A DNA stretch of 64,000 bases from Arthrobacter sp. FW306-07-I (GCF_021800405.1 NZ_CP084550.1:3906001-3970000); one strand, 5' to 3'; positions 35,518 through 43,786 are shown, numbered from the stretch's first letter. The notes: generated by a model not told the origin, from the sequence alone. Program-made: numbers and translations.

Positions 35518-35936
35518 GAGAAGCGACCAAGGTCCGCCGCGAGTTCGTCAAAACCCTCCTGGCCCGCAAGCAGGCACCCAAGGGCTGGCAATACTTCACC
35601 GTCCACGCCATCACCCACCACTCCGAAACCGCCAGCGGATACGACGGAAAGGTCGCCGCCGAAATGGTTGGGGCCAAGGTCGAAGAAACCAGCCGCTGGG
35701 GCTGGAACCCGCTGCGGGATCACGTCGCCAAAACCGAGGCGCGGCCCGAGTTCTCCCTGATCGCGCTGGTGTGCGCAGGGTACGAGAAGACCATCGCCAA
35801 AGACTCATGGCGGTCCCCGAGCCAGACGCACCGGGACTACCTGAACCAGTTGGTCACGTGGGGATACACCCCCAGCGAGGTCGAAAGCATCATCATCGAC
35901 GGGCAGAAGCCAGCCGAGGACGACGCGGCCGGATAA
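35518..35936 (+). pseudogene. parB: ParB, C-terminal part
   Basis: The sequence from ATKVRREFVKTLLARKQAPK to the stop is the missing end of the ParB begun at 30097. It includes EFSLIALVCAGYEKTI and YLNQLVTWGYTPSEVE. An open frame extends upstream to 35412, but that part is element sequence. A terminator hairpin follows directly. It could be expressed only from a start inside the element. Confidence 0.8.
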
Positions 35937-35940
35937 ACAC

Positions 35941-35971
35941 CCTTGCCGGGCGGAAACCCCGTCCGGCAAGG
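35941..35971 (+). terminator. parB terminator hairpin
   Basis: CCTTGCCGG and CCGGCAAGG form a perfect stem 5 bases after the parB stop. Confidence 0.75.
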
Positions 35972-36160
35972 ACCCCGGCCACTCACCATGTAAGGGCCAG
36001 GAACCTTCCAGAAGTCGGGCGGTCCGCCGCCAGGGCGAACCACAGCAGCCAATCACCAGCGACGGACCGCCGATCAACGCACCCATTCCCCACTCCACCA
36101 AGCTGCCGCGCGCCCAGGGACAACGACGTCCCCCGGGCAGCTGCAGGCACCACCCACAAC

Positions 36161-36240
36161 ATTCAGCTAGGCTGAATCCGTAGATTTCCTTTGCCGAGGA
36201 GAACGCAGAAGGGCCGGCTCTTTTGAGTCGGCCCTTCTTG
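36161..36240 (+). ncRNA. Possible small RNA with TAGGCT promoter and terminator
   Basis: TAGGCT (36168-36173), inside the palindrome ATTCAGCTAGGCTGAAT, is followed about 30 bases later by a strong hairpin (36207-36238: AGAAGGGCCG and CGGCCCTTCT) and then CTTGTGTCT. A transcript of roughly 60 nt without a start codon is possible. The hairpin may instead simply end the leftward DUF2188 mRNA. Confidence 0.35.
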
Positions 36241-36278
36241 TGTCTCCAGGCCACCGCGGGCCCTTGACGGGGTAGAAA

Positions 36279-36506
36279 TCAGCCCGGGACGTTCCGGGGA
36301 TCGTTGCCGTAACTGTTCTTGGAGCTGATCTGACCGTCCTGGTTCTTGATCACGTGCTCCACCTTGTCAGCCTGGGCCGCTGCCCGGCCCGCAGTTACCG
36401 CTTCGTCCTTGGTGCTGTAGCCGGCACCGAACGCGCGGCCAGTGCCCTCGCGCTTGTTCTTCCATGAACCGTCTTCGTAGTACGTCTCGATATCGCCCTG
36501 AGCCAC
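36279..36506 (-). CDS. DUF2188 domain protein
   Basis: The 75-residue protein contains DIETYYEDGSWKNKREG, YSTKDEAVTAGRAAAQ, VEHVIKNQDGQI and SYGNDPRNVPG, the pattern of small DUF2188 proteins. GTG at 36506 has AGAGGGAG upstream. Function is unknown. A gene with a nearly identical start region (GAGGGAGT) is at 39930-40124. Confidence 0.8.
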   Translation of the reverse strand: MAQGDIETYYEDGSWKNKREGTGRAFGAGYSTKDEAVTAGRAAAQADKVEHVIKNQDGQISSKNSYGNDPRNVPG

Positions 36507-36554
36507 TGCACACTCCCTCTGCCGTTCGGATGCTGACACCCGCTGCAACGCGGG

Positions 36555-36596
36555 TAGGGAAAAGCCCCGCAACGCTGGGAGCTGCAGGGCTTTCCT
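36555..36596. terminator. Hairpin upstream of the DUF2188 gene
   Basis: GGAAAAGCCC...TGCAGGGCTTTCC forms a stem within the region between the DUF2188 start and the divergent gene at 36707. It may be an attenuator in the DUF2188 leader. Confidence 0.4.
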
Positions 36597-36706
36597 CGAA
36601 ACCACTTCGCTTGATGGGGGCCAAGCGAAGAAGCTTGACTCCAAACAATAATAGCAAGCATGCTTATCATTCAAGCTGCGGCACAGACTCGATGATGAGG
36701 TGAACG

Positions 36707-36907
36707 ATGGAGTGCAATGACGAACAGCACGCTGTGGTGTCGGTAATCAACAACCTGGCCGGCAGGTTTCCCGGCCGCGCCAGGATCGACATCGAGGACG
36801 CGGTCTGCGAAGAGTATTCAACCTTCAATTCGGGCCCGGTGCGGACGATGGTCCCCGCCCTGGTCGAGCATGCCGCCATCAAGCGACTCCAAGGCGGCTG
36901 CCTTTAG
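36707..36907 (+). CDS. Small three-helix-bundle dimerization-type protein
   Basis: The 66-residue protein has the spacing VVSVINNLAGRFPG, IEDAVCEEYSTF and VRTMVPALVEHAAIKRL. This is close to the short three-helix bundle dimerization-domain proteins common in actinobacteria. AGGTG precedes the ATG. Function is unknown. IS110 element D begins right behind it. Confidence 0.6.
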   Translation: MECNDEQHAVVSVINNLAGRFPGRARIDIEDAVCEEYSTFNSGPVRTMVPALVEHAAIKRLQGGCL

Positions 36908-36929
36908 AAGCACCTCGGGCACGTTCCCC

Positions 36930-37165
36930 ATGGTCTGTAAGTCTTTACCCGGTTGCTCCGTGAGCAGCTGGCAGGCTGGTGCTGTGGCCCGGCTGGGGCG
37001 TGACTCACCCATGGTATTGCCTCCCAAACTGAGCTTTTGCGGAGTGCGCTTGCTTGGATATGTCCGCCCTTGCCGGCCCGGCATCGGTTCTGTCTACAGC
37101 GCTGGCCTGATTAGAAGCATGCCCACCCGAACCGGGTGTGGCCCATTACAGACCTGCCACGCCGT
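36930..37165 (+). ncRNA. Candidate bridge RNA of IS110 element D
   Basis: It shares ordered blocks with 16150-16372: AGTCTT, CGGTTG, AGCTGGCAG, GCGTGACTC, GGCCTGATTAGAAGC, ATGCCCA and CATTACAG. Short hairpins such as ACCCGAACCGGGT interrupt them. Confidence 0.45.
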
Positions 37166-37211
37166 AACCTCACTGATGCGCTTTCATTTCCCGGTACCAA
37201 AGGAGGAACAG

Positions 37212-38279
37212 ATGATCGTTGCAGAACACTTCGCCTTCGTCGTCGGCATTGACACCCACGCCAAAACCCACACCCTCGCCATCATCAACACCACCAGCGG
37301 CGGAGAGATCGCGAACGAAACATTCCCGGCCACCTCAACCGGAGGCAACCGCGCATTGTCTTGGATTCTGAGGCACACTGGTGTGCCTCAGGAGCACGTG
37401 CTCCTCTCCATGGAAGGAACCGGATCGTACGGTGCGAAGCTACGGCAACAAGCCTCCGACGCCGGCTTCCAAGTCACCGAAGCTCCCGTTCCGAACCAGC
37501 GATTGGGCCGCTACCAAGGTAAATCCGATGCCATGGATGCGACCCGTGCAGCACGAGCTGTTCTCAGCCTCCCGGTAGAGCACTTGCCGGAACCACGCTC
37601 GGGTCAGAATCACATGGCCCTACGGATCCTCTCCAACGCACGCAGGACGATGGCACGAGAACGCACCGCAGCCATCAACGCCCTGACTGCACTCCTGCGC
37701 GTCGTAGACCTCGGTCTGGATGCGCGCAAGCCCCTGAGCATCACCCAAATCAACACCATCGCAGGTTGGAGAGAACGAGACGAGGAATTCGGAACCAAAA
37801 CATGCCGCCGCGAAGCGGTCAGGCTCGCTCAGCAAATCCTGACCCTCCAGGGACAAATGGCCAAGAACCACACAGAACTCGAAACACTCGTCCTGCAAGT
37901 ACAGCCGGGGCTCTTGCAGGTCTACGGCATCGGCCCAGTCCTGGCCGCAATCATCCTCACCGCTTGGTCACACACCGGGCGAGTACGATCTGAAGCCGCA
38001 TTCGCAGCTCTTGCCGGCACCTGTCCGGTCCCAGCCTCGTCCGGCAGCACCAAGAGGTTCCGGCTAAATCGCGGGGGCGATCGCCAACTCAACAAAGCCA
38101 TCTACACGATCGCCCTCATCAGAATGAACCGGGACCCAATTACCAGAGGCTACGTGATGAAGCGAACAAGCCAGGGAAAAACCAAGAAGGAAATCATCCG
38201 AAGCCTCAAGCGTTACATAACACGGCAACTTTATCGAACACTGAGTGGGGCGCCGGAAGTCGTACTTTCAGCAAGTTGA
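37212..38279 (+). CDS. IS110-family DEDD recombinase D
   Basis: The 355-residue recombinase has GIDTHAKTHTLAI, SMEGTGSYGAKL and YQGKSDAMDATRAAR as DEDD motifs. AALAGTCPVPASSGSTKRF and LNRGGDRQLNKAIY lie in the Tnp domain. AGGAGG sits 5 bases before the ATG. It appears complete. Codon use is less GC-rich than its core-genome flanks. Confidence 0.92.
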   Translation: MIVAEHFAFVVGIDTHAKTHTLAIINTTSGGEIANETFPATSTGGNRALSWILRHTGVPQEHVLLSMEGTGSYGAKLRQQASDAGFQVTEAPVPNQRLGRYQGKSDAMDATRAARAVLSLPVEHLPEPRSGQNHMALRILSNARRTMARERTAAINALTALLRVVDLGLDARKPLSITQINTIAGWRERDEEFGTKTCRREAVRLAQQILTLQGQMAKNHTELETLVLQVQPGLLQVYGIGPVLAAIILTAWSHTGRVRSEAAFAALAGTCPVPASSGSTKRFRLNRGGDRQLNKAIYTIALIRMNRDPITRGYVMKRTSQGKTKKEIIRSLKRYITRQLYRTLSGAPEVVLSAS

Positions 38280-38312
38280 TTGCGGCAAGGAGGTTCTAGA
38301 TCTGCCGAATGC

Positions 38313-38567
38313 TTAGAAGAAAAGGGGTCCTCGCCGCTTTCCTGATTCGTTGCCGTCTCCTCTAGGAGACGGCTTAGCCTTCGAAGCGACTGCAGCTGCA
38401 AGCCCAACGAAGGCGGCGATCAGAAGTAGATTGAAGAGTATATCGGTAACGTTCGAACCCCGGCTAAGCGTAACCACCGTGACTATAACAAATGCAGCGC
38501 CACATGAAAGGCACAAAAGACATGTAATCTTCGCCCAGACAGGCAAAAGGTTCAATTGACTCAGCAT
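38313..38567 (-). CDS. Small two-helix membrane protein
   Basis: The 84-residue product has helices at about 11-33 and 40-61 with a basic end. AGGGGGAT lies 4 bases before the ATG. It is the first of several small envelope genes in this part of the island. No family is recognised. Confidence 0.6.
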   Translation of the reverse strand: MLSQLNLLPVWAKITCLLCLSCGAAFVIVTVVTLSRGSNVTDILFNLLLIAAFVGLAAAVASKAKPSPRGDGNESGKRRGPLFF

Positions 38568-38696
38568 TTATCCCCCTATTTACTAAGTAGAGCTTAGCCC
38601 CAATTCTAAGAGAAATCTAGGTTTGCTCAGCTGCGGCGGTTACGTCTCAGGTCGGGTCGGACTGGACGCCTGGGGGTGGAAAGGAGCTGACACATG

Positions 38697-38736
38697 CCAC
38701 GGTTTGGAGCACTCGCGAGGGCGCCCCAAACCGTGG
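38697..38736 (-). terminator. Hairpin terminator after the small secreted protein gene
   Basis: CCACGGTTTGG and CCAAACCGTGG are perfect arms, 13 bases past the stop of the leftward gene at 38749. Confidence 0.75.
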
Positions 38737-38748
38737 TCGAGTCTAGAG

Positions 38749-39006
38749 TTACGTCATCCGGAACTGTAGGTAGTACTCGCCGAACGCCCCACCTACGTGC
38801 GTGCAGGGTGTGACGATCACCGCGTAATAAGTCAGCAACTGTTGGTACCTATCCTGGCAATTGCGCTCGGCCCTGAATGTTTCGGTCTGCAGAACTCCCA
38901 CGACATCCGGAGAAGGCGCAGCGGCGCTAGCGGCCGCCATACCGGAAAATGCCGCTCCTCCGGCAATTGTGACGATGGCAGCGGCACGTGTGATTGCATT
39001 TCTCAT
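38749..39006 (-). CDS. Small secreted protein
   Basis: The 85-residue product has a signal peptide (about 1-28, Ala-rich, cleavage near ASA-AAP). A mature part of about 57 residues has two cysteines (NCQDRYQQLLTYY, VTPCTH) that could form a disulphide. GGGGGA precedes the ATG. Its own terminator follows. No family is recognised. Confidence 0.62.
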   Translation of the reverse strand: MRNAITRAAAIVTIAGGAAFSGMAAASAAAPSPDVVGVLQTETFRAERNCQDRYQQLLTYYAVIVTPCTHVGGAFGEYYLQFRMT

Positions 39007-39251
39007 TATTCCCCCAGGCTGAAACGGACCTTACATGGCAATGATTCTCCTCACGGGACTTCTCCGAAAAATGAGACCTTTATCGGAGCCTTTTAAGAGG
39101 TTTGTCCTGCGAAGTGATAAATGCCTATCGGCACCTTCCTGGAAGTCAAGAAGAACTTTCTGACTCTTCCTTGATCTTGGAGAGTGTTATCAGGAGAAGA
39201 ATCGTGCCCTGCGCGGGCCAGCGATCTTCTGCCGAATTTCGCCCCCCGGGA

Positions 39252-39578
39252 TTAATCCTTTGCGCGTTGCCAGCGCCAAGCGTGCCAGAACATCAGTGCG
39301 AGAACGGTGGCAACGCCGATGAAGACGCTGGGGGGTGCGAAGGTGAAGAGAACGTAGGCCATGCTGACCCGATCTGTCATGCTCACTTCCAAGGAGCCAT
39401 TCAGGAGCGCCAATAGTCCTCCCAGGATAAAGCCCCCGGACAACGCCCACAGAACTAGGATGAACGGATTTAGCCGCGGCGGGAGTCCGCCCTCTTTCGT
39501 GGTTTCGGCAGTTATGTCTTCTGGTCTCATACCGTCTTCACGGATCATCACGGAAACCAATGCTTTCGTACTGCCCAC
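39252..39578 (-). CDS. Small two-helix membrane protein
   Basis: The product has helices at about residues 38-60 and 75-98 and a hydrophilic N-terminus. Several starts are possible. I placed it at GTG 39578 because AGAGGGGGG lies 12 bases upstream; ATG at 39548 or 39530 would give a shorter protein. Function is unknown. Confidence 0.5.
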   Translation of the reverse strand: MGSTKALVSVMIREDGMRPEDITAETTKEGGLPPRLNPFILVLWALSGGFILGGLLALLNGSLEVSMTDRVSMAYVLFTFAPPSVFIGVATVLALMFWHAWRWQRAKD

Positions 39579-39929
39579 TTTCCATGCCAATCCCCCCTCT
39601 AGTTTGGACGCAGTTCGCAGACCGCTTGAAGCCCAGCGTAGCCTCCGCAAGATACGTGGGTACTGGAGCCTACGTCTCGGCCCGGACCCAACCCAACCGA
39701 TGGGTTGACGAATATAGAAGCATCCATACCCTGCGCTGCCGACGCACCGGCCGCGGGGGTCAATGATCCCCAGCAGGGACGACACCTATTCAGCCTGCCA
39801 GCCAAGCACTAGCGCGAACGTCACGAGGGCGTCCGTAGCCATCTCAGGCACATGGGGGCTGGCGCCGGGGAAACCTGCGGGGATGGCCACAGTCGCCCGC
39901 GGCGTCATCCGTCGTGCATAGGAGGATTC

Positions 39930-40124
39930 TTATGCGGGGATATGGTCCCAGGTGGCGCCATATGCGCGTGGGGACTTCTTCTTGGCTTGATAGAAGTCCC
40001 ACCCCTGATCCCTGCTGGTGAAGATCTCTTCATAAACCGTATCGTCGCCTTCATCGTAGGACTTCCAGGTGACTCGGTAGTTCCGGCTTGGATCTTCATA
40101 TCCGCTGGTCGGCTCGTGTCGCAT
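39930..40124 (-). CDS. Small soluble protein of unknown function
   Basis: The 64-residue protein is rich in Tyr, Asp and Lys (YRVTWKSYDEGDDTVYEEIF, YQAKKKSPRAYGATW). It has an AGAGGGAG site like that of the DUF2188 gene at 36506, and its composition is similar. I see no clear family. Confidence 0.5.
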   Translation of the reverse strand: MRHEPTSGYEDPSRNYRVTWKSYDEGDDTVYEEIFTSRDQGWDFYQAKKKSPRAYGATWDHIPA

Positions 40125-40248
40125 CTTTCATACTCCCTCTGATGCTGGGTATCTGACGGCATTCTGTGATCACTATATGGCGTCAAGTCGTATGCCGACT
40201 TAGCGTCGTTTCAAACCAGCACCCTCCTGCAGCCGGCTGGATCGCTCG

Positions 40249-40345
40249 TGTCGTTTTCAGAAGCCGACTGCACAAAGTCCCGCGTGATTCCGCGGTTTGT
40301 GCAGACGGGTTGTGATCAGTGAATGCTCGCTACCTGAGGCTCCGT
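40249..40345 (+). repeat. Tn402/Tn5053-like terminal repeat, copy 1, with adjoining direct repeat
   Basis: TGTCGTTTTCAGAAGCCGAC at the start closely matches the 25-bp terminal inverted repeats of Tn402/Tn5053-family transposons. The 95 bases from here recur at 40471-40565 in the same orientation. Confidence 0.6.
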
Positions 40346-40419
40346 CACTGAGATAGACCGGGAACCAGAAGCTGCTTCACCGCAAGAACAGTCTCAGCTA
40401 GCTGCGCGAGCCGGCAGAT

Positions 40420-40460
40420 GTGAACAGGACTTCTGACATCTGTGCAATCAGCTTCAGAAA
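40420..40460 (-). repeat. Tn402/Tn5053-like terminal repeat, inverted copy
   Basis: On the minus strand this reads TGTCGATTTCTGAAGCTGAT, followed by a second, weaker GTCAGAAG unit about 10 bases on. Tandem internal repeats of this kind mark Tn5053-family ends. It faces copy 2 across only a few bases. Confidence 0.55.
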
Positions 40461-40470
40461 TCGACAACGG

Positions 40471-40565
40471 GTGTCGTTTTCAGAAGCTGATTGCACAACT
40501 TCCCGCGTGATTCCGCGGTTTGTGCAGACGGGTTGTGATCAGTGAATGATCGCTACTCCTATGCA
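40471..40565 (+). repeat. Tn402/Tn5053-like terminal repeat, copy 2, with adjoining direct repeat
   Basis: It begins TGTCGTTTTCAGAAGCTGAT and then repeats copy 1 almost exactly (CCCGCGTGATTCCGCGG, TTGTGATCAGTGAATG). No tniA-type transposase is present in the window. Confidence 0.6.
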
Positions 40566-40678
40566 CAAGTGCCGCTTTGTTCTCCACTCGTGTTCACAAT
40601 TCGCTACGTCGATTCGGCCGCCCCCGAAGGATCGGCAATCGGTACCCCGTATGAGACGATCTTCGGCCGTTAGCTACA

Positions 40679-41178
40679 GTGAACCAGGTGACCCCTGAGA
40701 GGAAACTGTCCTGCAGCCGCTCTTTCGTGTGGCTGGCCTGCATAGCCGGTACCGTGCATGCCGGGTTCAGCTTGTACTGGGCCCTAGGCGGGCAGTGGCT
40801 ATTGGCCACGGTCGGACAATGGGCAGTCCAGCTGTCAGCCGAGGCCCCCTCCAGGCAGGACTCGGGCTAGGAATTGTTGCGGCAGTGAAGTTGCTGGCAG
40901 CGACTATCCCCGTGGCCGTCGCCTATGGACGAATGCCCCGGCGGAGGTTCTGGCGTGCCGTGAGCTGGGCGGGCGGACTGCTCCTTGTCGTATACGGGGG
41001 TGTGAACATCATAGTCAGCGGTGCGGTTCTTGGAGGCGTGGTTCGTCCTGCAGGCGGCTATGACCTCAACGCGATGATCGGCCACGCCTGGTTGTGGGAC
41101 CCCCTGTTCTTCCTGTGGGGTGCAGCCCTAGTGTTATCGCTCTGGTTCTCGCGCAGGAGCTCAACGGAGGTTGCCTAA
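40679..41178 (+). pseudogene. DUF3995-like membrane protein, frameshifted
   Basis: The N-terminal frame (40679-40870) reads SFVWLACIAGTVHAGFSLYW and ALGGQWLLATVGQWAV. The rest (LGIVAAVKLLAATIPVAVAY, MIGHAWLWDPLFFLWGAAL) continues in another frame to 41178. Together they make a four-helix DUF3995-type protein. The break falls in a run of five C bases near 40850, where one more C would restore the frame. It could be a real mutation, a phase-variable tract or a sequencing error. Confidence 0.75.
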
Positions 41179-41257
41179 GCCGATCGTCCAACGGGTGGCG
41201 TTTGTGCCAACTAACCTCGTTCAGAACCAGGCAGTTGCCTGATCGGCATCATGCTTG

Positions 41258-41758
41258 TCAGACTTCAGCGCAAGCCCCGCTAGGTACTGTGGGGTGTCCG
41301 AACAGGACGAAGGTGGTGCCGTCATTCTCGAGAACCGAGACGTAGCTCGGGCCGAAAAGAGAGACTACTGATTCGCAGATGATGATCGCGCTCTTGGCCT
41401 CCTCGCTACCGTCGGCGCCGCGCGGGTCCACAAGGCTGGTGTCGATGCGAATTTTGCCCGGTTCGGTTTCGGTTACAGATTTGATTTTTCCCAACCATGG
41501 CGCGTTCTTTTTTGCTGTCTTGAAGTCGGCAGTCTTGTCCCGGCCGCCATTATTCACGCTGGCAATGGGGCCAGGTGGTGCAGCAGCTCGACTGGCTACC
41601 GTCTGGGCCGGCATAGCCGCATGTGATGCCTTCTGCGGATCAGACGCTGAGCAGCCACAGAGCAGCGTGACAACAGCAGCTCCAACCAAACCGGACACCG
41701 GGAAAGAGATCCCGTTGGCATCTGACCGCCGTGCATTCTTCGGTTTGTTCCGTTGCAT
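41258..41758 (-). CDS. Lipoprotein of unknown function
   Basis: The 166-residue product has a basic N-terminus, a hydrophobic stretch and a lipobox (VVTLLCGCSAS), so it would be anchored outside the membrane. A Thr/Ala-rich linker and a small domain (IRIDTSLVDPRG, VVSLFGPSYVSVLENDGTTF) follow. GGGGGA lies 8 bases before the ATG. Confidence 0.68.
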   Translation of the reverse strand: MQRNKPKNARRSDANGISFPVSGLVGAAVVTLLCGCSASDPQKASHAAMPAQTVASRAAAPPGPIASVNNGGRDKTADFKTAKKNAPWLGKIKSVTETEPGKIRIDTSLVDPRGADGSEEAKSAIIICESVVSLFGPSYVSVLENDGTTFVLFGHPTVPSGACAEV

Positions 41759-41991
41759 GTTCTTGTCCCCCAATATTTGCAACCGCACTAAGTGATGCTC
41801 GAGCCTTCAGCATCGCACCCGGAAATGCCTCCGTGAAGGGTTTTCTAGAAGGGGAAGCGACTCCTACCCCCAACACAGTGAAGACCGCTCTGCTGGTACC
41901 CAGTGATGGATGGGCGCCCGATCTGGGGCAGGCATGAAGTCCTCCACCAAATTGCATCCTCGTTTTCCGCACCTCGCGCTCAAATCAACGT

Positions 41992-41997
41992 ATGGTG
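41992..41997 (+). promoter_or_regulatory. -10 box TATGGT, possible leaderless promoter
   Basis: TATGGT ends 5 bases before the ATG at 42003; no ribosome-binding site is visible. Confidence 0.4.
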
Positions 41998-42002
41998 TGG
42001 GC

Positions 42003-42533
42003 ATGGAAGCAGAGGACGCTGCCGGCGGTGGGACTCCAGAGCAAGTACTGGCTCTGATCACCTTGGTGGAGTCGTCCGGCTGGCCCACTGCTGCACTTGA
42101 GCAAGATAGCTACTTTCAGAAGCTTGGACTTCGACAACTTCCCGGAGCTCCGCAGGAGGGAGCACCACCGGCAGTCGTCGGAGGGGTCGTCGCTGATTCC
42201 GCATCGACAACTCCAATCGGCTCCTGGATGACACATGAAGGCGAACTGGTGGGGATCAGCCTCTTTTTTCAGGATGAGCAGGACAGACCACACGCGCGAA
42301 CTTCTGATTTGTTCGGCTATATACACTCCCTGATTCGCCGAAAATATGGAGAACCGTTGGACGACACGGTTGAACCATCGGGCAACGCGTCTGCCCTTTG
42401 GAAGGTCCGCGGAACAGCTATCGAGCTCTACAGACACGTCAAGCCGTCCTTTGCTATCCAGGTCGGGCTCAACAACATAGAGCGCGCTTCAGCTCGCAAC
42501 GACGGGAAGCTAACGGGAACCTGGAACCACTAA
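42003..42533 (+). CDS. Hypothetical soluble protein
   Basis: The 176-residue protein has no signal or membrane segment. Blocks include EQVLALITLVESSGWP, ISLFFQDEQD and LFGYIHSLIRRKYGEP, then a C-terminal ALWKVRGTAIELYRHVKPSFAI. The pattern resembles small DUF proteins with a helical start and a beta-rich end, but I cannot name the family. Confidence 0.6.
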   Translation: MEAEDAAGGGTPEQVLALITLVESSGWPTAALEQDSYFQKLGLRQLPGAPQEGAPPAVVGGVVADSASTTPIGSWMTHEGELVGISLFFQDEQDRPHARTSDLFGYIHSLIRRKYGEPLDDTVEPSGNASALWKVRGTAIELYRHVKPSFAIQVGLNNIERASARNDGKLTGTWNH

Positions 42534-42670
42534 GCACGATAGGCGGCGTGCGGTAAAGGATCGGATTAATGGAAAGCCCGCTCCGTGCAGCGACCGGCTT
42601 CCGGGCGTCCCGCGATCGACGATTCTCAAAGCCACAATCATTCGTTCACCGCACCACTTGACTCCACCGC

Positions 42671-42676
42671 TAGGCT
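42671..42676 (+). promoter_or_regulatory. -10 box TAGGCT, leaderless promoter
   Basis: TAGGCT ends 6 bases before the ATG at 42683. Confidence 0.55.
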
Positions 42677-42682
42677 CAGGGC

Positions 42683-42904
42683 ATGGGCCCGAGGAATTGG
42701 AAGAAGCAGCCAACCAAAGCGGAGGCAGTGGTTATGTGCCTTCTCGCCCTGTCGCTATTCGTCAGCAACCTATACGGCGTGCTTGCAGAGGGCAACAGAG
42801 CGAGAGTCGGGTATTGGATTTCGCAGGCCTTGAACGTAGGCCTGCTGCTATTCGGCCTCTGGTGGTACCGCCGGGCCGGCAGAAAGTCCCCCAGGCAACC
42901 TTAA
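42683..42904 (+). CDS. Small two-helix membrane protein
   Basis: The 73-residue product has helices at about 14-34 and 44-62 and a basic C-terminus (YRRAGRKSPRQP). The start is set by a TAGGCT box 6 bases upstream. No family is recognised. Confidence 0.6.
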   Translation: MGPRNWKKQPTKAEAVVMCLLALSLFVSNLYGVLAEGNRARVGYWISQALNVGLLLFGLWWYRRAGRKSPRQP

Positions 42905-43086
42905 TACTCAATACGTCCGTTCTGGGATCCGGAAATGACTGCTCTGACCTTCCAGAAATCGGGGGCGATGATGACGTGGCACCGAGAGATCGCCATAGCC
43001 ACTAGGCCGAAAAAGTGATCAGCACAGGGCCATTGATTTGCGCGGACAAGTAGGATGTGAGGACCCAGCGCAGGGAGGATACTGCA

Positions 43087-43335
43087 ATGCTTCAGGCCCT
43101 ACGGCGTTACTTTCGAACCGCCATGCGCTTCCCGAAGCGGTCCCTGTCTTATCTGCGATCCATGAGGACCAGCGGCCTTGTACTGGGGATCGCGTGGCTC
43201 GTTCTAGCGATGATATGGGTAAACCCGTTGAGGACGACCTTGTTGGTCACCGTTAGTCTCGGCTTTCTTCTGCAAGCGGTTTTAGTCAACAAGGAGATAC
43301 GTCGCCGCGAAAACACAGTCGACGAACCTCTCTAA
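43087..43335 (+). CDS. Small two-helix membrane protein
   Basis: The 82-residue product has a strongly basic N-terminus (RRYFRTAMRFPKRSLSYLR). Two hydrophobic segments follow at about 29-47 and 50-67, then a charged end. GGGAGGAT lies 7 bases before the ATG at 43087; a GTG at 43057 is less likely. Confidence 0.55.
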   Translation: MLQALRRYFRTAMRFPKRSLSYLRSMRTSGLVLGIAWLVLAMIWVNPLRTTLLVTVSLGFLLQAVLVNKEIRRRENTVDEPL

Positions 43336-43453
43336 TGACAAGATCTGCTTTCCAATCCTGGCTGGTAGCGGTGAAGGATCCTTTACCGACCGAACTGAAA
43401 GTAGCAGGCGGGCTCTCGCTTGTCCTCAAGGGCTTGAGTTGTAGTGCCGGCGC

Positions 43454-43774
43454 TTACTTAGTGAATTCCGTGCCTAGCACTTTGCCAGTGACGCCATCCA
43501 ACGTCACCCGATACCCGTTCCAGGTATTCGCAAAAACAGTGCCCTCAACAGATAGGTCCATGGAAAGGTAGCATTCGCGAGAACCTGTCTCAGGAAGGTC
43601 CGCGATCCAGACGATGGCGCCTATTTCACTAGTCTTCGCGAGATTGCGGGCAGGGCCCTCGCCCATCTCCATGTAGTCCAGAAGGACAAGGACCGAGTTC
43701 TCGGCCGGAAGCTCCTTGACGTCTAGAACGGTCACCCCAAGAACCTTGTCGGCCGGACCGATGCCTTTGAACAT
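43454..43774 (-). CDS. Hypothetical small soluble protein
   Basis: The 106-residue beta-rich protein has VWIADLPETGSRECYLSMDL and ends YRVTLDGVTGKVLGTEFTK, a pattern seen in small actinobacterial hypothetical proteins. A TAGGCT box lies 6 bases before the ATG on the minus strand. Function is unknown. Confidence 0.62.
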   Translation of the reverse strand: MFKGIGPADKVLGVTVLDVKELPAENSVLVLLDYMEMGEGPARNLAKTSEIGAIVWIADLPETGSRECYLSMDLSVEGTVFANTWNGYRVTLDGVTGKVLGTEFTK

Positions 43775-43780
43775 GCATGA

Positions 43781-43786
43781 AGCCTA
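43781..43786 (-). promoter_or_regulatory. -10 box TAGGCT, leaderless promoter
   Basis: On the minus strand TAGGCT ends 6 bases before the ATG at 43774. Confidence 0.55.

Larger units (their letters stand above)
36930..38282 (+). mobile_element. IS110-family element D (same subgroup as C)
   Basis: The conserved non-coding left end is followed by an intact recombinase. The left end aligns in blocks with element C at 16150-16440. Confidence 0.72.

Noticed and set aside
43335..43571. Plus-strand frame starting in the stop of the 43087 gene
   Set aside because: Although it begins as TAATG, it lies opposite a more convincing gene (43454-43774) with a TAGGCT promoter, and its sequence mirrors that gene.
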